DNA of 64,000 bases from Acidobacteriota bacterium (GCA_029263315.1 JAJCXR010000040.1:62001-126000); one strand, 5' to 3'; shown: positions 34,254-42,633, numbered from the stretch's first letter. A program made the numbers and translations. The notes: a model not told the origin generated them from the sequence alone.

Positions 34254-36149
34254 ATGAATCTCTACGGGACGCAATCATCGATGAGCCGCTCAAATCGCTC
34301 CCCCAGTGAGGACAAAACTCCTGCAGGGACCCTAGTGGTCGATGCATCGGCCACCTCTTCCTCCTCGCGACAGCGCTACGACATCACCCCTTGGGATATT
34401 TCGGAGCTACTGCCGGATCCCAATGAAGAGCTCATAGGCCAACGCTTGCAATCCCTCGAAGCGGAGGTCACCCGCTTCGAGGCGCAGCGTGCAAAGCTCT
34501 CCCCGGAGATGGGCTCCGGTGCCTTCCTGGGAGTGCTCAAACAATATGAGGCCTTGGTCATTGCCATCGATGTCTTGGCCGGCTACTCCAATCTCTGGTT
34601 CTCCTCCGACACCCAGTCCGCCGACGCCATCGCCTTCCGCAATCGCATGCGCCAGGTGCTGTCGCAATTGCAGAACCGCTTCATATTTTTCGAGCTGTGG
34701 TGGCAAAGCCTCGACGAGGAGCAGGCCGAGGGTTTGCTGCCCGACGCCCAAACGGAGACCGACTACCGTCATTATTTGCAGGAGCTGCGGCGCTTCAAGC
34801 CCTATACCCTGGACGAGCGTTCCGAGCAGCTGATAAATACCAAAAATACCAACGGCATCGACGCCGTCATCACCCTCTACTCCATGCTCACCAACCGCTT
34901 GGAGTTTGAGGTGGAGCTGCCGGAAGGCCGCCGCACCTTGACCGAAGGGGAGATGCGCGGCCACTTCTATTCTCCCGACCCGCAAACCCGCATCGTCGTC
35001 TATGACGAGCTGTTCGATGTCTACAAGCGTGAGGCACCGGTGCTGGCCCAGATTTACGCCAACCGCGTGCGGGACTGGCATAACGAATATGTGCAACTGC
35101 GGGGCATGCCGTCGCCGATTTCGGTGCGCAACCTGTGGAATGACGTCCCCGATGCCGCCATCGAGACCCTGCTGGACGTAGTGCACGAGAACGCACCCAT
35201 CTTCCATGACTATTTTCGCCTCAAGGGTGAGTGGTTGGGCATTTCTCCGCTGACCCGCTACGACCTCTACGCCCCCTTGGCCACCTCGAGTCAGAACATC
35301 GACTACAGCGACGCCGTCGACAACGTGCTGTCGACCTTCCACAGCTTCGACCCCCACTTCGCGGACTTGGCGGAGAAGGTCTTCCGGGAACGCCATGTCG
35401 ACGCCGAGATCCGCAAGAGCAAACGCGGCGGCGCTTTTTGTGCCACCATCCTGCCTCGCCATACCCCCTGGGTGCTGGTCAACTACACGGGCAGGGTACG
35501 TGATGTCTCCACTCTGGCCCACGAGCTCGGTCACGCCGTCCACAGCATGATGGCTTCCAAACATTCGGTGCTCACCCAACACTCGTCCTTGCCGCTGGCG
35601 GAAACCGCCTCGGTCTTCGCCGAGATGCTGATGACCGATCGCCTTCTGGCCCAGGAGACCAACCCGGTGACCCGCCGTGAGATCCTGGCCACGGCGGTGG
35701 ACGATGTCTATGCCACGGTGATGCGCCAGGCTTATTTCGTGCGTTTCGAGCTGGCGGCCCACAAGGCCATCCTCACCAACAAATCCTCCGACGATCTCTT
35801 CGATCTCTATGCCCAAACCCTCGAAGAGCAGTTCGGCGACAGCATGCTGATCGGCGACGACTTCCGCTACGAATGGGTCAGCATTCCCCACTTCTTCAAC
35901 ACCCCTTTCTATTGCTATGCCTACAGCTTCGGTCAACTCTTGGTCTTGGCCCTGTATCGGCGCTATCAACAGGAGGGCGACGCCTTCAAACCCGGCTACT
36001 TTCGTTTGCTCTCGTACGGTGGCTCGGCCCGCCCAGAAGCCATCCTGCGGGAGATCGGCATCGACATCACCGACGCCGCCTTCTGGCAAGGCGGCTTCGA
36101 GGTGGTCAAAGAAATGATCGCCGAGCTGAGGTCCATCGACGTTCCGTGA
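34254..36149 (+). CDS. pepF: Oligoendopeptidase F-type M3 peptidase
   Basis: 631 residues; an ATG at 34281 is an alternative start and neither has a strong ribosome site. The M3 catalytic motif is HELGH at residues 423-427, with the third zinc ligand probably Glu450 in LAETASVFAE. The N-terminal helical domain with LSPEMGSGAFLGVLKQYEAL and the C-terminal HFFNTPFYCYAYSFGQ segment are usual for the PepF group. It is a cytoplasmic zinc endopeptidase that cuts short peptides, and would complete the breakdown of peptides made by the exported peptidases of this window. The next gene starts within its stop codon (GTGA). Confidence 0.93.
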   Translation: MNLYGTQSSMSRSNRSPSEDKTPAGTLVVDASATSSSSRQRYDITPWDISELLPDPNEELIGQRLQSLEAEVTRFEAQRAKLSPEMGSGAFLGVLKQYEALVIAIDVLAGYSNLWFSSDTQSADAIAFRNRMRQVLSQLQNRFIFFELWWQSLDEEQAEGLLPDAQTETDYRHYLQELRRFKPYTLDERSEQLINTKNTNGIDAVITLYSMLTNRLEFEVELPEGRRTLTEGEMRGHFYSPDPQTRIVVYDELFDVYKREAPVLAQIYANRVRDWHNEYVQLRGMPSPISVRNLWNDVPDAAIETLLDVVHENAPIFHDYFRLKGEWLGISPLTRYDLYAPLATSSQNIDYSDAVDNVLSTFHSFDPHFADLAEKVFRERHVDAEIRKSKRGGAFCATILPRHTPWVLVNYTGRVRDVSTLAHELGHAVHSMMASKHSVLTQHSSLPLAETASVFAEMLMTDRLLAQETNPVTRREILATAVDDVYATVMRQAYFVRFELAAHKAILTNKSSDDLFDLYAQTLEEQFGDSMLIGDDFRYEWVSIPHFFNTPFYCYAYSFGQLLVLALYRRYQQEGDAFKPGYFRLLSYGGSARPEAILREIGIDITDAAFWQGGFEVVKEMIAELRSIDVP

Positions 36150-37312
36150 CTCGCGATCGGCGCCTGCGCAGCATCCTCGAAGACCTCGCCCAAGTGATCG
36201 AAGATCGCTTGGGTCGGCACCCCACGAGCTACTTCGTGCGCCACCGTCGTCCGTCCCTCGATCTGCGTCTGGTGGTGCCCCTGGCGAGGGCGGCCGTCGA
36301 TGAGTCCCAGGTGGAGACTCTGGAGCAACAGCTCGAAGAAGAAATCGCCTCCCACCTGGCCCACAACGCCATCCTCAAGCCGGGCCACGTCTACTGCCTG
36401 CGCTGTACCAGCACCGACTGCGAGCACGCCCTGAGCACCGACGAGCGCCAGGTCTTCGCTGGCTATGGCCCCAGCGGCATGCCCCGCTTCCTCGATTTCG
36501 CTCAGTGGCTCCTGGAACGTCAGAATCCAGCCCTCGACAACCTCTACCAAAAGCCACCCAAGCTGGTGACCGATATCGCCACCGGCGACGAGCTGCACGC
36601 CCAATTGCTACCCGCCTTCCGCGATCTCAAGACCCACTTCCGCATGCACGGCCAAGTCACCGCCGGTTGGTATCGCCTACCGCGGGCCGATCGACGCCTG
36701 GGCTCCATCGCCCTGACCTTTCAGATCCTCTCCTCCGTCAAGGGCGCCGGTCGACACCAGGGGCGTCGTCGCCTAGGGCTCAACCTGCTGCTCAAGGGCT
36801 TCGACGGCGAATCCATCGAAACCCTCTACGACCGGCTCGACGAGCTACCCTGGGCCGCCGCCGTACAGTGGAGCCAAGAAGCCCTGGAGAGCATCGAGCG
36901 CTCCCAGGGCAAAAAAAACGCCACGCCGCAAAACATGGAGCGCCGCATCCAAGGTGTCCTGCAAGGCATCGCCCGGCGTCTGCAACACAATCGGCGCTCC
37001 CGAGAGAAACGCACCCAACACGCCGAGCAACGGCATCAGGAGGGCGATCGTCCCACCCGCCTGGCACACCGCGACCTCGCCGCCGCCCGGGACGATCGCA
37101 TCCTCTTCGACAACCGCACCAAGGCGTTGGTCGTCCTGGGTCCGCGGGGTCGAGCCCATGTTTGGAGCCCCAAGGGCAAGCTGGTGACCTCACTGCGCGC
37201 TTCCCCCGACGCCGTGCAGCGCAAAAAAAAGCTCAAGATCTGGCGACCGGCGGCAGCGGATGAGATCGTGGCCTTGCGCAAGGTTTCCGGGGTCGGGGCC
37301 CTCTCGGAATAG
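36146..37312 (+). CDS. Uncharacterised protein coupled to oligopeptidase F, with Cys-His cluster
   Basis: 388 residues from a GTG that overlaps the pepF stop by four bases; the open frame extends upstream but only through pepF. No family is recognised. Visible features: a basic N-terminal region, a CX2CX4CXH cluster (CLRCTSTDCEH at about 94-104) that resembles a SWIM-like or other small zinc site, and a central mixed domain (GWYRLPRADRRLGSIALTF). A strongly basic, Gln/Arg-rich helical stretch runs from about 260 to 310, and the end is Lys-rich (AVQRKKKLKIW). The basic helices suggest nucleic-acid or ribosome binding. No signal peptide or membrane segment. The coupling to pepF is the only functional hint. 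Confidence 0.78.
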   Translation: MTRDRRLRSILEDLAQVIEDRLGRHPTSYFVRHRRPSLDLRLVVPLARAAVDESQVETLEQQLEEEIASHLAHNAILKPGHVYCLRCTSTDCEHALSTDERQVFAGYGPSGMPRFLDFAQWLLERQNPALDNLYQKPPKLVTDIATGDELHAQLLPAFRDLKTHFRMHGQVTAGWYRLPRADRRLGSIALTFQILSSVKGAGRHQGRRRLGLNLLLKGFDGESIETLYDRLDELPWAAAVQWSQEALESIERSQGKKNATPQNMERRIQGVLQGIARRLQHNRRSREKRTQHAEQRHQEGDRPTRLAHRDLAAARDDRILFDNRTKALVVLGPRGRAHVWSPKGKLVTSLRASPDAVQRKKKLKIWRPAAADEIVALRKVSGVGALSE

Positions 37313-37365
37313 AGGCCAGCCCGCCGCTCTTCCATCGCAGGCCCTGGACTAGGGCCGAGACGGCC

Positions 37366-37545
37366 GTCCACGTCCAGGCCGACCTCCACGTCCAGGCCAA
37401 TGTCTACGTCCAGGCCAATGTCCACGTCCAGGCCGACGTCCACGTCCAGGCCGGCGTCCACGTCCAGGCCGGCGTCCACGTCCAGGCCGGCGTCCACGTC
37501 CAGGCCGGCGTCCACGTCCAGGCCGGCGCCCACGTCCAGGACAAC
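37366..37545. repeat. 18-bp tandem repeat array, about 10 units
   Basis: The unit is GTCCACGTCCAGGCCGGC, with most variation in the last three bases (GAC, AAT, GGC) and an odd single change elsewhere. Ten units run in register. The two further arrays of the same unit downstream have four and two units. An open frame runs through on each strand because the period is a multiple of three, encoding Thr-Ser-Arg-Pro or Gly-Leu-Asp-Val-Asp-Ala repeats. There is no ribosome site and I do not call a gene. Confidence 0.9.
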
Positions 37546-37748
37546 GATTCCGGCGACCCAACGCCGCAAGCGAATGAATTCGCTCGCTATGAAATCTTGT
37601 CCTCTGGAGGACCGGAGGACTGTCCGGAAACGGAAGAATTCCCACCCACAGATCCCGCACCGCCAACGCTCTCGGCGCCCCACAGGGACGCGGTAATTCC
37701 GGCGTCCCGCAGGGACGAAACAACATAGCGAGTGGCTTCAGCCACTCG
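37546..37748. repeat. Long palindrome-rich repeat module, copy A
   Basis: About 203 bases, repeated at 37878-38080 and 38174-38373. It contains several short inverted repeats: GCGAA/TTCGC near 37571, a GAGGAC-rich palindrome, CGTCCC/GGGACG, and at its end a perfect 8-base stem CGAGTGGC/GCCACTCG with a four-base loop (37729-37748). The mix resembles REP/BIME-type clusters. Confidence 0.85.
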
Positions 37749-37805
37749 TGCTCACGGCGTGCGGCCGGCGTGCCCAAGGCGTGCTGGCCGGGCGGGGACG
37801 CCGGC

Positions 37806-37877
37806 GTCCACGTCCAGGCCGACGTCCACGCCCAGGCCGACGTCCACGTCCAGGCCGGCGTCCACGTCCAGGCCAAC
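37806..37877. repeat. 18-bp tandem repeat array, 4 units
   Basis: Same unit as the array at 37366-37545, with one internal T-to-C change (CACGCCCAGG). It sits between modules A and B and is preceded by a GC-rich linker that is also found before the third array. Confidence 0.88.
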
Positions 37878-38080
37878 GATTCCGGCGACCCAACGCCGCA
37901 AGCGAATGAATTCGCTCGCTATGAAATCTTGTCCTCCGGAGGACCGGAGGACTGCCCGGATACGGAAGGATTCCCACCCACAGATCCCGCACCGCCTAAC
38001 CTTCCGGCGTCCCGCAGGGACGCGGCAATTCCGGCGTCCCGCAGGGACGAAACAACATAGCGAGTGGCTTCAGCCACTCG
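37878..38080. repeat. Long palindrome-rich repeat module, copy B
   Basis: Second copy of the module at 37546-37748, nearly identical in sequence and length. The terminal hairpin is at 38061-38080. The period from copy A is 332 bases, which differs from the 296-base step to copy C by the number of 18-bp units (36 bases, two units). Confidence 0.85.
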
Positions 38081-38137
38081 TGCCCACGGCATGCCCACGG
38101 CGTATCCAAGGCGTGCTGGCCGGGCGGGGACGCCGGC

Positions 38138-38173
38138 GTCCACGTCCAGGCCGGCGTCCACGTCCAGGCCGGC
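38138..38173. repeat. 18-bp tandem repeat array, 2 units
   Basis: Two exact units of GTCCACGTCCAGGCCGGC between modules B and C, completing a 10-4-2 series. Confidence 0.85.
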
Positions 38174-38373
38174 GATTCCGGCGACCCAACGCCGCAAGCG
38201 AATGAATTCGCTCGCTTTCAAATCTTGTCCTCCGGAGGACCGTAGGACTGCCCGGAAACGGAAGAATTCCCACCCACAGATCCCGCACCGCCTAACCTTC
38301 CGGCGCCCCACAGGGACGCGGCAAGTCCGGCCCGCAGGGACGAAACAACATAGCGAGTGGCTTCAGCCACTCG
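38174..38373. repeat. Long palindrome-rich repeat module, copy C
   Basis: Third copy, about 200 bases, slightly diverged (CTTTCAAATC in place of CTATGAAATC, and a short deletion near 38328). The terminal hairpin is at 38354-38373. No further array follows. Confidence 0.83.
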
Positions 38374-38412
38374 TGCCCACGGCGTCTCCTAGACGAACCA
38401 GCGAAAAGCCTT

Positions 38413-38493
38413 GTGCCCGGCGCACAATCCTTTGACGGCCGGCAACACCCGCGCCCCCGCGCATTGCCTCTGCCCGGTGCACATTCCTTTGAC
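38413..38493. repeat. Pair of degenerate 24-bp direct repeats
   Basis: GTGCCCGGCGCACAATCCTT (continuing GAC) at 38413-38436 and CTGCCCGGTGCACATTCCTT at 38470-38493 share 21 of 24 positions and lie 33 bases apart. Each has a small GTGC/GCAC dyad. They mark the right end of the repeat cluster. Confidence 0.7.
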
Positions 38494-38567
38494 CTCCAGA
38501 ATTCCACGATTCGCCCGCTAATTCATTAACTATATCCTTTTCAATAACTTACAAGAAACCACCGGGG

Positions 38568-38583
38568 TGGCACGGGGCTTGTA
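38568..38583 (+). promoter_or_regulatory. Possible sigma-54 (-24/-12) promoter
   Basis: TGGCACG, four bases, then TTGTA matches the -24 element perfectly and the -12 element except for T in place of C in the GC pair. An AT-rich stretch (38520-38555) lies directly upstream, as is common at IHF sites. It would give a leader of about 215 bases before the helix-hairpin-helix gene, containing a GGCCCC/GGGGCC palindrome near 38610. The rest of the gap from 38494 to 38809 holds nothing else I can name. Confidence 0.4.
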
Positions 38584-38809
38584 ATGCCCTCTGACGTCCA
38601 AACGAACGGCCCCGCGGGGCCAACATCACCACCTAACGAAGGGAGGTGCGGCGTCTGAAGAGAGCGAGATCGAACAGCCATCAAGGGGAAGGGAGACCGT
38701 GCCTCGGCGACCGTCACGGGATCTCTCACAACAAGACAGCGATCGCCAGTTTTCAAAACCATCGGCTCGCTAAACCGCGAGCCCCATCACCTGACAAGGA
38801 GCTTAGTCT

Positions 38810-39172
38810 ATGCAACACCTCAACCATCTCGTCCGCATCGCCCTCGTCTTTGCTTTCGCTTTAGGGGCCTTTGGCGCCGTGGCCGCCGAGCCACCGGTGG
38901 TCAACGTCAACACCGCCGAGGCGAGCCAGCTCACCCTGTTGCCCCGCGTCGGCCCGGCGCTGGCCCAGCGCATTCTCGACCACCGGGAAGCGAACGGTAA
39001 GTTCGAACGTGCGGAGGACCTCCTCTTGGTGCGCGGCATCGGCGACAAGACCTTCGCGCTGATGAAACCCCATGTCACCGTCGACGGCAAGACGACTTTG
39101 AACGACAAGCTGCGGGTCAGCGACCTGCAACGGCAAGCCGAAGCCGAGACCAAGGACGACGATCAGCGCTGA
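38810..39172 (+). CDS. Exported helix-hairpin-helix (ComEA-like) protein
   Basis: 120 residues with a signal peptide (about 1-25, ending AVAA) and one tandem helix-hairpin-helix domain (VNVNTAEASQLTLLPRVGPALAQRIL, then FERAEDLLLVRGIGDKTF), the fold of the DNA-binding part of ComEA. The last 25 residues are polar. AAGGAG precedes the ATG by nine bases. It lacks the membrane anchor of Gram-positive ComEA, and periplasmic ComEA of Gram-negative bacteria has this form. It may bind DNA in the periplasm during uptake; no other competence gene is in the window. A terminator follows. Confidence 0.9.
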   Translation: MQHLNHLVRIALVFAFALGAFGAVAAEPPVVNVNTAEASQLTLLPRVGPALAQRILDHREANGKFERAEDLLLVRGIGDKTFALMKPHVTVDGKTTLNDKLRVSDLQRQAEAETKDDDQR

Positions 39173-39210
39173 GCAGCGGTCCCTTTGGCAGCCGAAAAGG
39201 CCTGAAATCG

Positions 39211-39240
39211 AACCCGCCGGGCTGTCCCGGCGGGTTTTTT
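39211..39240 (+). terminator. Rho-independent terminator
   Basis: AACCCGCCGGG and CCCGGCGGGTT form an 11-base stem with a four-base loop (CTGT), followed directly by a run of T. It ends the helix-hairpin-helix transcript 39 bases after its stop codon. Confidence 0.95.
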
Positions 39241-39311
39241 CAGTGCCAGCGAGCTACCTACCGACTCGTCAGACGAATTGAAACAATCTTCCCCTAGGAT
39301 GGCTGTTCCGT

Positions 39312-39334
39312 AGGGTTACCGAATGCGTTACCCT
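39312..39334. promoter_or_regulatory. Operator-like inverted repeat
   Basis: AGGGTTAC and GTTACCCT around a seven-base centre, with one mismatch in each arm pair, about 85 bases before the flavin oxidoreductase start. The size and place suit a dimeric repressor site. Confidence 0.4.
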
Positions 39335-39418
39335 GGGAATGCGGGCTTTGCCGCCGCAACCGCGACCCATCTTCCTTCGATTCATCGAGGATAATTTGAG
39401 CCCACAGGAAGTTGTGCT

Positions 39419-40906
39419 TTGATCTGGAAACCGCCGGAGCGCATCCGACATCAATTGCCTGAGCCCAACTGGCCGACGCGTCAGGAGGCTGCCGCCTCCC
39501 GTCTGTTCTCGCCCTTGGACTTCGGCAATCTGAGGCTGCGAGAGCGTACTTGGGTTCCTGCCATGGTGCCTTGGCGGGCGACGGAAGACGGCTATGTGAC
39601 ACCGGAAATCATCGATTGGTACGAGCGCTTCGCCAGAGGTTTCCCCGGCGGCCTGGTGGTGGAGGCCACCGGCATTCGCGATGTCCCCAGTGGCCCCTTG
39701 CTGCGCATTGGCCATGGGCGATTCCTGCGCGGCTTGCGCGAGCTCACGAACACCATCCACAGCACTAGCGAAGGACGAAGTCGGCTGTTCATCCAGTTGA
39801 TCGACTTTCTCGCCGTGCGTCGGCGACCGGAGCCCGACACCTACTTTTCGCGCTACCTGGTCCTCACCGAGGCGCACCGAAAATGGCTTGAGAATCATCT
39901 CGACCGTGAGCTCGCGGATGACGAGCAAGTGCGCCAGGCGTTCAAGGAGCTCGACCCCGACCTATATCCCGAGGTCTTGACGCGGCGGGAGCTGGAGTCC
40001 TTGAAATACGGCTACCGTGAACGGGTCACCGACATGGACTTGCCGCACATCCGCGACCTTCCCCGGGTCCTGCCGGACCTCTTCGCCGACGCGGCGGCGC
40101 GGGCCCGGGACGCCGGTTTCGATGGCGTGGAGCTTCACTTTGCTCACGCTTACACCATGGCGTCGTTTCTGTCGACCCGCAACAATCGTGATGACGGCTA
40201 CGGCGGCTCGCGCAAGGGCCGGCTGCGTCTCGCCTTGGAGATCCTGCAACGGGTGCGTCAGAAGGCGGGCAAAGATTTTGTCGTCGGCTGCCGGTATCTC
40301 AGCGAGGAAATCATCGAGGGGGGTAGCACGGTGGAAGACGCCGCCTACTACGGTGTCGAGCTCGCTCGGGCCGGCATGGACTTCCTCTCCCTTTCGCGGG
40401 GCGGCAAATTTGAAGATGCGGCGCAGCCCAAGATCGGGGCCGCGGTGTATCCCTACACCGGTCGCTCCGGCTACGAATGCATGCCGACGGCCATTTCCGA
40501 TGCCCAGGGCCCGTTTGGCCGCAATGTCGAGCCGGTGGCCCATATCGCCCGCAGCATCCGTGACGCCGGCCTCGCCACGCCGGTGGTGGTCAGTGGCGGC
40601 ATCGCCACCTTCGACCAAGCCGAGGCCATCTTGCAGCGCGGCGAGGCGGACGTCATCGGCTCAGCTCGCCAAAGCCTCGCCGATCCCGATTGGTACGCCA
40701 AAATGCGCCTCGGATTCGGTGACGACATTCGACGCTGCATTTTCACCAATTATTGCGAAGGGCTTGACCAGATGCACAAGCAGGTCACCTGCCAGCTCTG
40801 GGACCGCTACGCCCTGAGCTCTCCCCACGCCCGGCGCTCCAAAGACGGCAAGCGGCGCCTGACCGCTCCCGAGTGGGACTCCTCTGAAGAGCTGGAAGAA
40901 CTATGA
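39419..40906 (+). CDS. NADH:flavin oxidoreductase (old yellow enzyme family)
   Basis: 495 residues from a TTG at 39419 with AGGAA eight bases before it. It has the FMN-binding TIM barrel of the old yellow enzyme family: the N-terminal FSPLDFGNLRLRERTWVPAM, DGVELHFAHAYTMASFLS with the NNRDDGYGGS segment, and the C-terminal VSGGIATFDQAEAIL phosphate-binding loop. There is no C-terminal FAD/NAD domain, so it is not of the 2,4-dienoyl-CoA reductase type. The C-terminus has CIFTNYCEG and CQL, which may be a shortened remnant of an Fe-S motif. The usual H-x2-H/N active-site pair is altered to HFAHAY. An insert at about 140-190 is larger than usual. The substrate is unknown. Confidence 0.88.
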   Translation: MIWKPPERIRHQLPEPNWPTRQEAAASRLFSPLDFGNLRLRERTWVPAMVPWRATEDGYVTPEIIDWYERFARGFPGGLVVEATGIRDVPSGPLLRIGHGRFLRGLRELTNTIHSTSEGRSRLFIQLIDFLAVRRRPEPDTYFSRYLVLTEAHRKWLENHLDRELADDEQVRQAFKELDPDLYPEVLTRRELESLKYGYRERVTDMDLPHIRDLPRVLPDLFADAAARARDAGFDGVELHFAHAYTMASFLSTRNNRDDGYGGSRKGRLRLALEILQRVRQKAGKDFVVGCRYLSEEIIEGGSTVEDAAYYGVELARAGMDFLSLSRGGKFEDAAQPKIGAAVYPYTGRSGYECMPTAISDAQGPFGRNVEPVAHIARSIRDAGLATPVVVSGGIATFDQAEAILQRGEADVIGSARQSLADPDWYAKMRLGFGDDIRRCIFTNYCEGLDQMHKQVTCQLWDRYALSSPHARRSKDGKRRLTAPEWDSSEELEEL

Positions 40907-40990
40907 TCGCCAGGGCCCGTATCGCGTCGTGTCAGGTGCCGACCGGGATCTAACCCACCACCGATTCCACGGGCCCAGTCAACGGGCGCC

Positions 40991-41015
40991 AGGGATTCGG
41001 TCTTGGAGAATCCCT
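40991..41015. promoter_or_regulatory. Perfect inverted repeat before the double-receiver gene
   Basis: AGGGATTC and GAATCCCT are separated by nine bases. It lies about 85 bases after the oxidoreductase stop and 168 before the double-receiver gene. It could be an operator or a weak terminator; there is no T-run. Confidence 0.4.
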
Positions 41016-41182
41016 CTCAACGGATGGTAAGCTCCGCCTCCCCGCGAGGCCTATTCCCCGACGGCCTCGCTTCGAGACCCGGCCGCCCGATCCGAAGCAG
41101 GCAGACCCATCGCGACCCGCTTGGTTTGGGATCGCACCTTGATAAAATCGAGGCCCCCAACGATGCCACGGACGGTACTGCC

Positions 41183-42070
41183 ATGAAAAAACGTTCTCCG
41201 ATTCTCTACGTCGACGATGAGCCGATGAATCTCGAGCTCTTCCAAAGGTATTTCGAGGATGAATACGCTGTGGTGACGGCCCCCTCAGGCCCCAAGGCCC
41301 TCGAGCTGATGAGCCATCAATCGATTCATCTGCTGATCACCGATCAGCGCATGCCGGGAATGGATGGCACGGAGCTCATCGAGGCAGCGCAGCGACAGCA
41401 CCCGAATATCGCCAGCATGATCGTCACCGGCTATGGCGACGTGCGGGTCATCCTCGACGCCATCAAGGAGGGTCGCCTCGACCACTACGTCACCAAACCG
41501 TGGGCCCCCGACGAGCTTCGCATCGCCATGAATCGAGTCCTCCACAGCTACGAGCTGCGGCAGCTCAACCGGGACTTGCAGGACGAAATGGAGGTCAAGA
41601 CAGGGACCTTTCCCATCCCCGCTTCCCTGGGACCCCAGACGGTGCTACGGCCGACCATCCTCTACTTCGGCGATGTCGAGACCAACCTCCGGCACTTCAA
41701 GAGCTCGTTCAAGAATCAATACATGATCTACACCACGGCGAGCTTGCAGGAAGCTCTGAACATCCTGCGCACCCGCGAGATTCATCTCCTCTTGGCGGTG
41801 CAACGCCCGGGCGTCGACGGCCTAGCCATGTTGGAAATGGCCCGCCAAGAATCCAGCGAGACCCTGCGTATTCTGGTCACCGCCTATCTCGAGGTCGGCA
41901 AAGTGATCCAAGCCATCGACAGGGGCCTGGTCTACTCCTACGCCATCAGCCCCTGGGAGGCGGAGGAGCTCGGCATCACCATCGCTTCGGCGGTGGAAGT
42001 GCACGCCTTGCGGCACGAAAATGCCCATCTGGAGCAGCAATTGGGTCGTAGCGGTAGTTTTTCCTTTTAG
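41183..42070 (+). CDS. Double-receiver protein, second receiver degenerate
   Basis: 295 residues from the ATG at 41183. The first receiver (about 5-120) is complete: acidic pair Asp11-Asp12, phospho-acceptor Asp54 in LLITDQRMPG, and Lys105 in YVTKPW. The second (about 157-275) has the same fold and closely similar sequence, but the acceptor is replaced by Val206 (LLLAVQRPG, one residue shorter), the lysine by Ser256 (YAISPW), and the acidic pair by Gly-Asp. It is a pseudo-receiver, probably arisen by duplication. No output domain. Likely role: phospho-dependent scaffold or dimer. The first receiver resembles those of HD-GYP and PatA-type regulators. Confidence 0.88.
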   Translation: MKKRSPILYVDDEPMNLELFQRYFEDEYAVVTAPSGPKALELMSHQSIHLLITDQRMPGMDGTELIEAAQRQHPNIASMIVTGYGDVRVILDAIKEGRLDHYVTKPWAPDELRIAMNRVLHSYELRQLNRDLQDEMEVKTGTFPIPASLGPQTVLRPTILYFGDVETNLRHFKSSFKNQYMIYTTASLQEALNILRTREIHLLLAVQRPGVDGLAMLEMARQESSETLRILVTAYLEVGKVIQAIDRGLVYSYAISPWEAEELGITIASAVEVHALRHENAHLEQQLGRSGSFSF

Positions 42071-42116
42071 CGTAGCTCCCGTCCAAGAAAGCGATATGGG
42101 GGCGGGAGCTGCATCC

Positions 42117-42485
42117 CTAGGCGAGCCGGGCTCCATTCTCGATCTCGCTGGCCGCTTCCCCATCCCCATGGACCTCCGGGTCGGGAATCGCCAGCACCAC
42201 GGCTCCATCGGCCCGATGGAAACCGGTCACCAAGCACTCCGACATGAGCGGACCGATCTGCTTGGGCGGAAAGTTCACCACCGCCAGGACCCGCTTACCG
42301 AGCAGCGCCTCCTTGCTGTAGAGGTCGGTGATCTGAGCACTGGACTTCTTGATCCCCACCTCGGATCCGAAGTCCACCTTGAGCTTGAAGGCAGGTTTGC
42401 GAGCCTGTGGAAAGTCTTCCACCTCGACGATCGTGCCCACTCTGAGCTCCACCTTCCGAAAATCGTCCCAGCTGATCTGTGCCAT
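42117..42485 (-). CDS. csaA: CsaA-like tRNA-binding-domain protein
   Basis: 122 residues with one OB-fold tRNA-binding domain ([35 protein letters not shown] cut to its key parts: [27 protein letters not shown]). The length matches CsaA, a dimeric protein described as export-related with chaperone-like activity, and related to the C-terminal domain of MetRS. The gene converges with the double-receiver gene; an inverted repeat with arms AGCTCCCG (42074-42081) and CGGGAGCT (42103-42110) in the gap may act as a shared terminator. Confidence 0.9.
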   Translation of the reverse strand: MAQISWDDFRKVELRVGTIVEVEDFPQARKPAFKLKVDFGSEVGIKKSSAQITDLYSKEALLGKRVLAVVNFPPKQIGPLMSECLVTGFHRADGAVVLAIPDPEVHGDGEAASEIENGARLA

Positions 42486-42615
42486 CGCGTCCTCGCCCCC
42501 TGATGCCGAGTGCCCGAGGCCTGGATCAGCCCCTGACGCCGAACATCTTAACAGTGGCCCAAAAGACTCCGGAGCGATGAAACAAATTGCCGCTCTACAC
42601 CGTTAGTTGACTAAA

Positions 42616-42633
42616 GTCAGATAAATTTCTGAC
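42616..42633. promoter_or_regulatory. Inverted repeat with TTGACT box before the ABC-2/M1 gene
   Basis: GTCAGA and TCTGAC with a six-base centre, overlapped on the left by TTGACT (42607-42612), a possible -35 box. No good -10 follows at 17 bases. It is 64 bases before the start codon of the fusion gene and may be an operator. Confidence 0.4.

Noticed and set aside
33982..34347. Minus-strand frame in the pabBC-pepF gap with a hydrophobic Gly/Leu-rich end
   Set aside because: It overlaps the start of pepF, has no ribosome site, and the likeness to protein is weak. It may be chance in a GC-rich genome.
37366..38373. CRISPR array
   Set aside because: The repeats are contiguous without unique spacers, and no cas gene is present. 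The larger modules are too long and too few for CRISPR repeats.
37400..38435. Open frames through the 18-bp arrays, giving Ser-Arg-Pro or Gly-Leu-Asp-Val-Asp-Ala repeat proteins
   Set aside because: The frames exist on both strands only because the unit is a multiple of three. They have no ribosome sites, no domain, and they run through hairpin-rich repeats, so I treat the region as non-coding.
40913..40976. GGGCCCGT/ACGGGCCC repeat after the flavin oxidoreductase
   Set aside because: Arms are 48 bases apart, too far for a terminator, and GC-rich palindromes of this kind arise easily by chance here.
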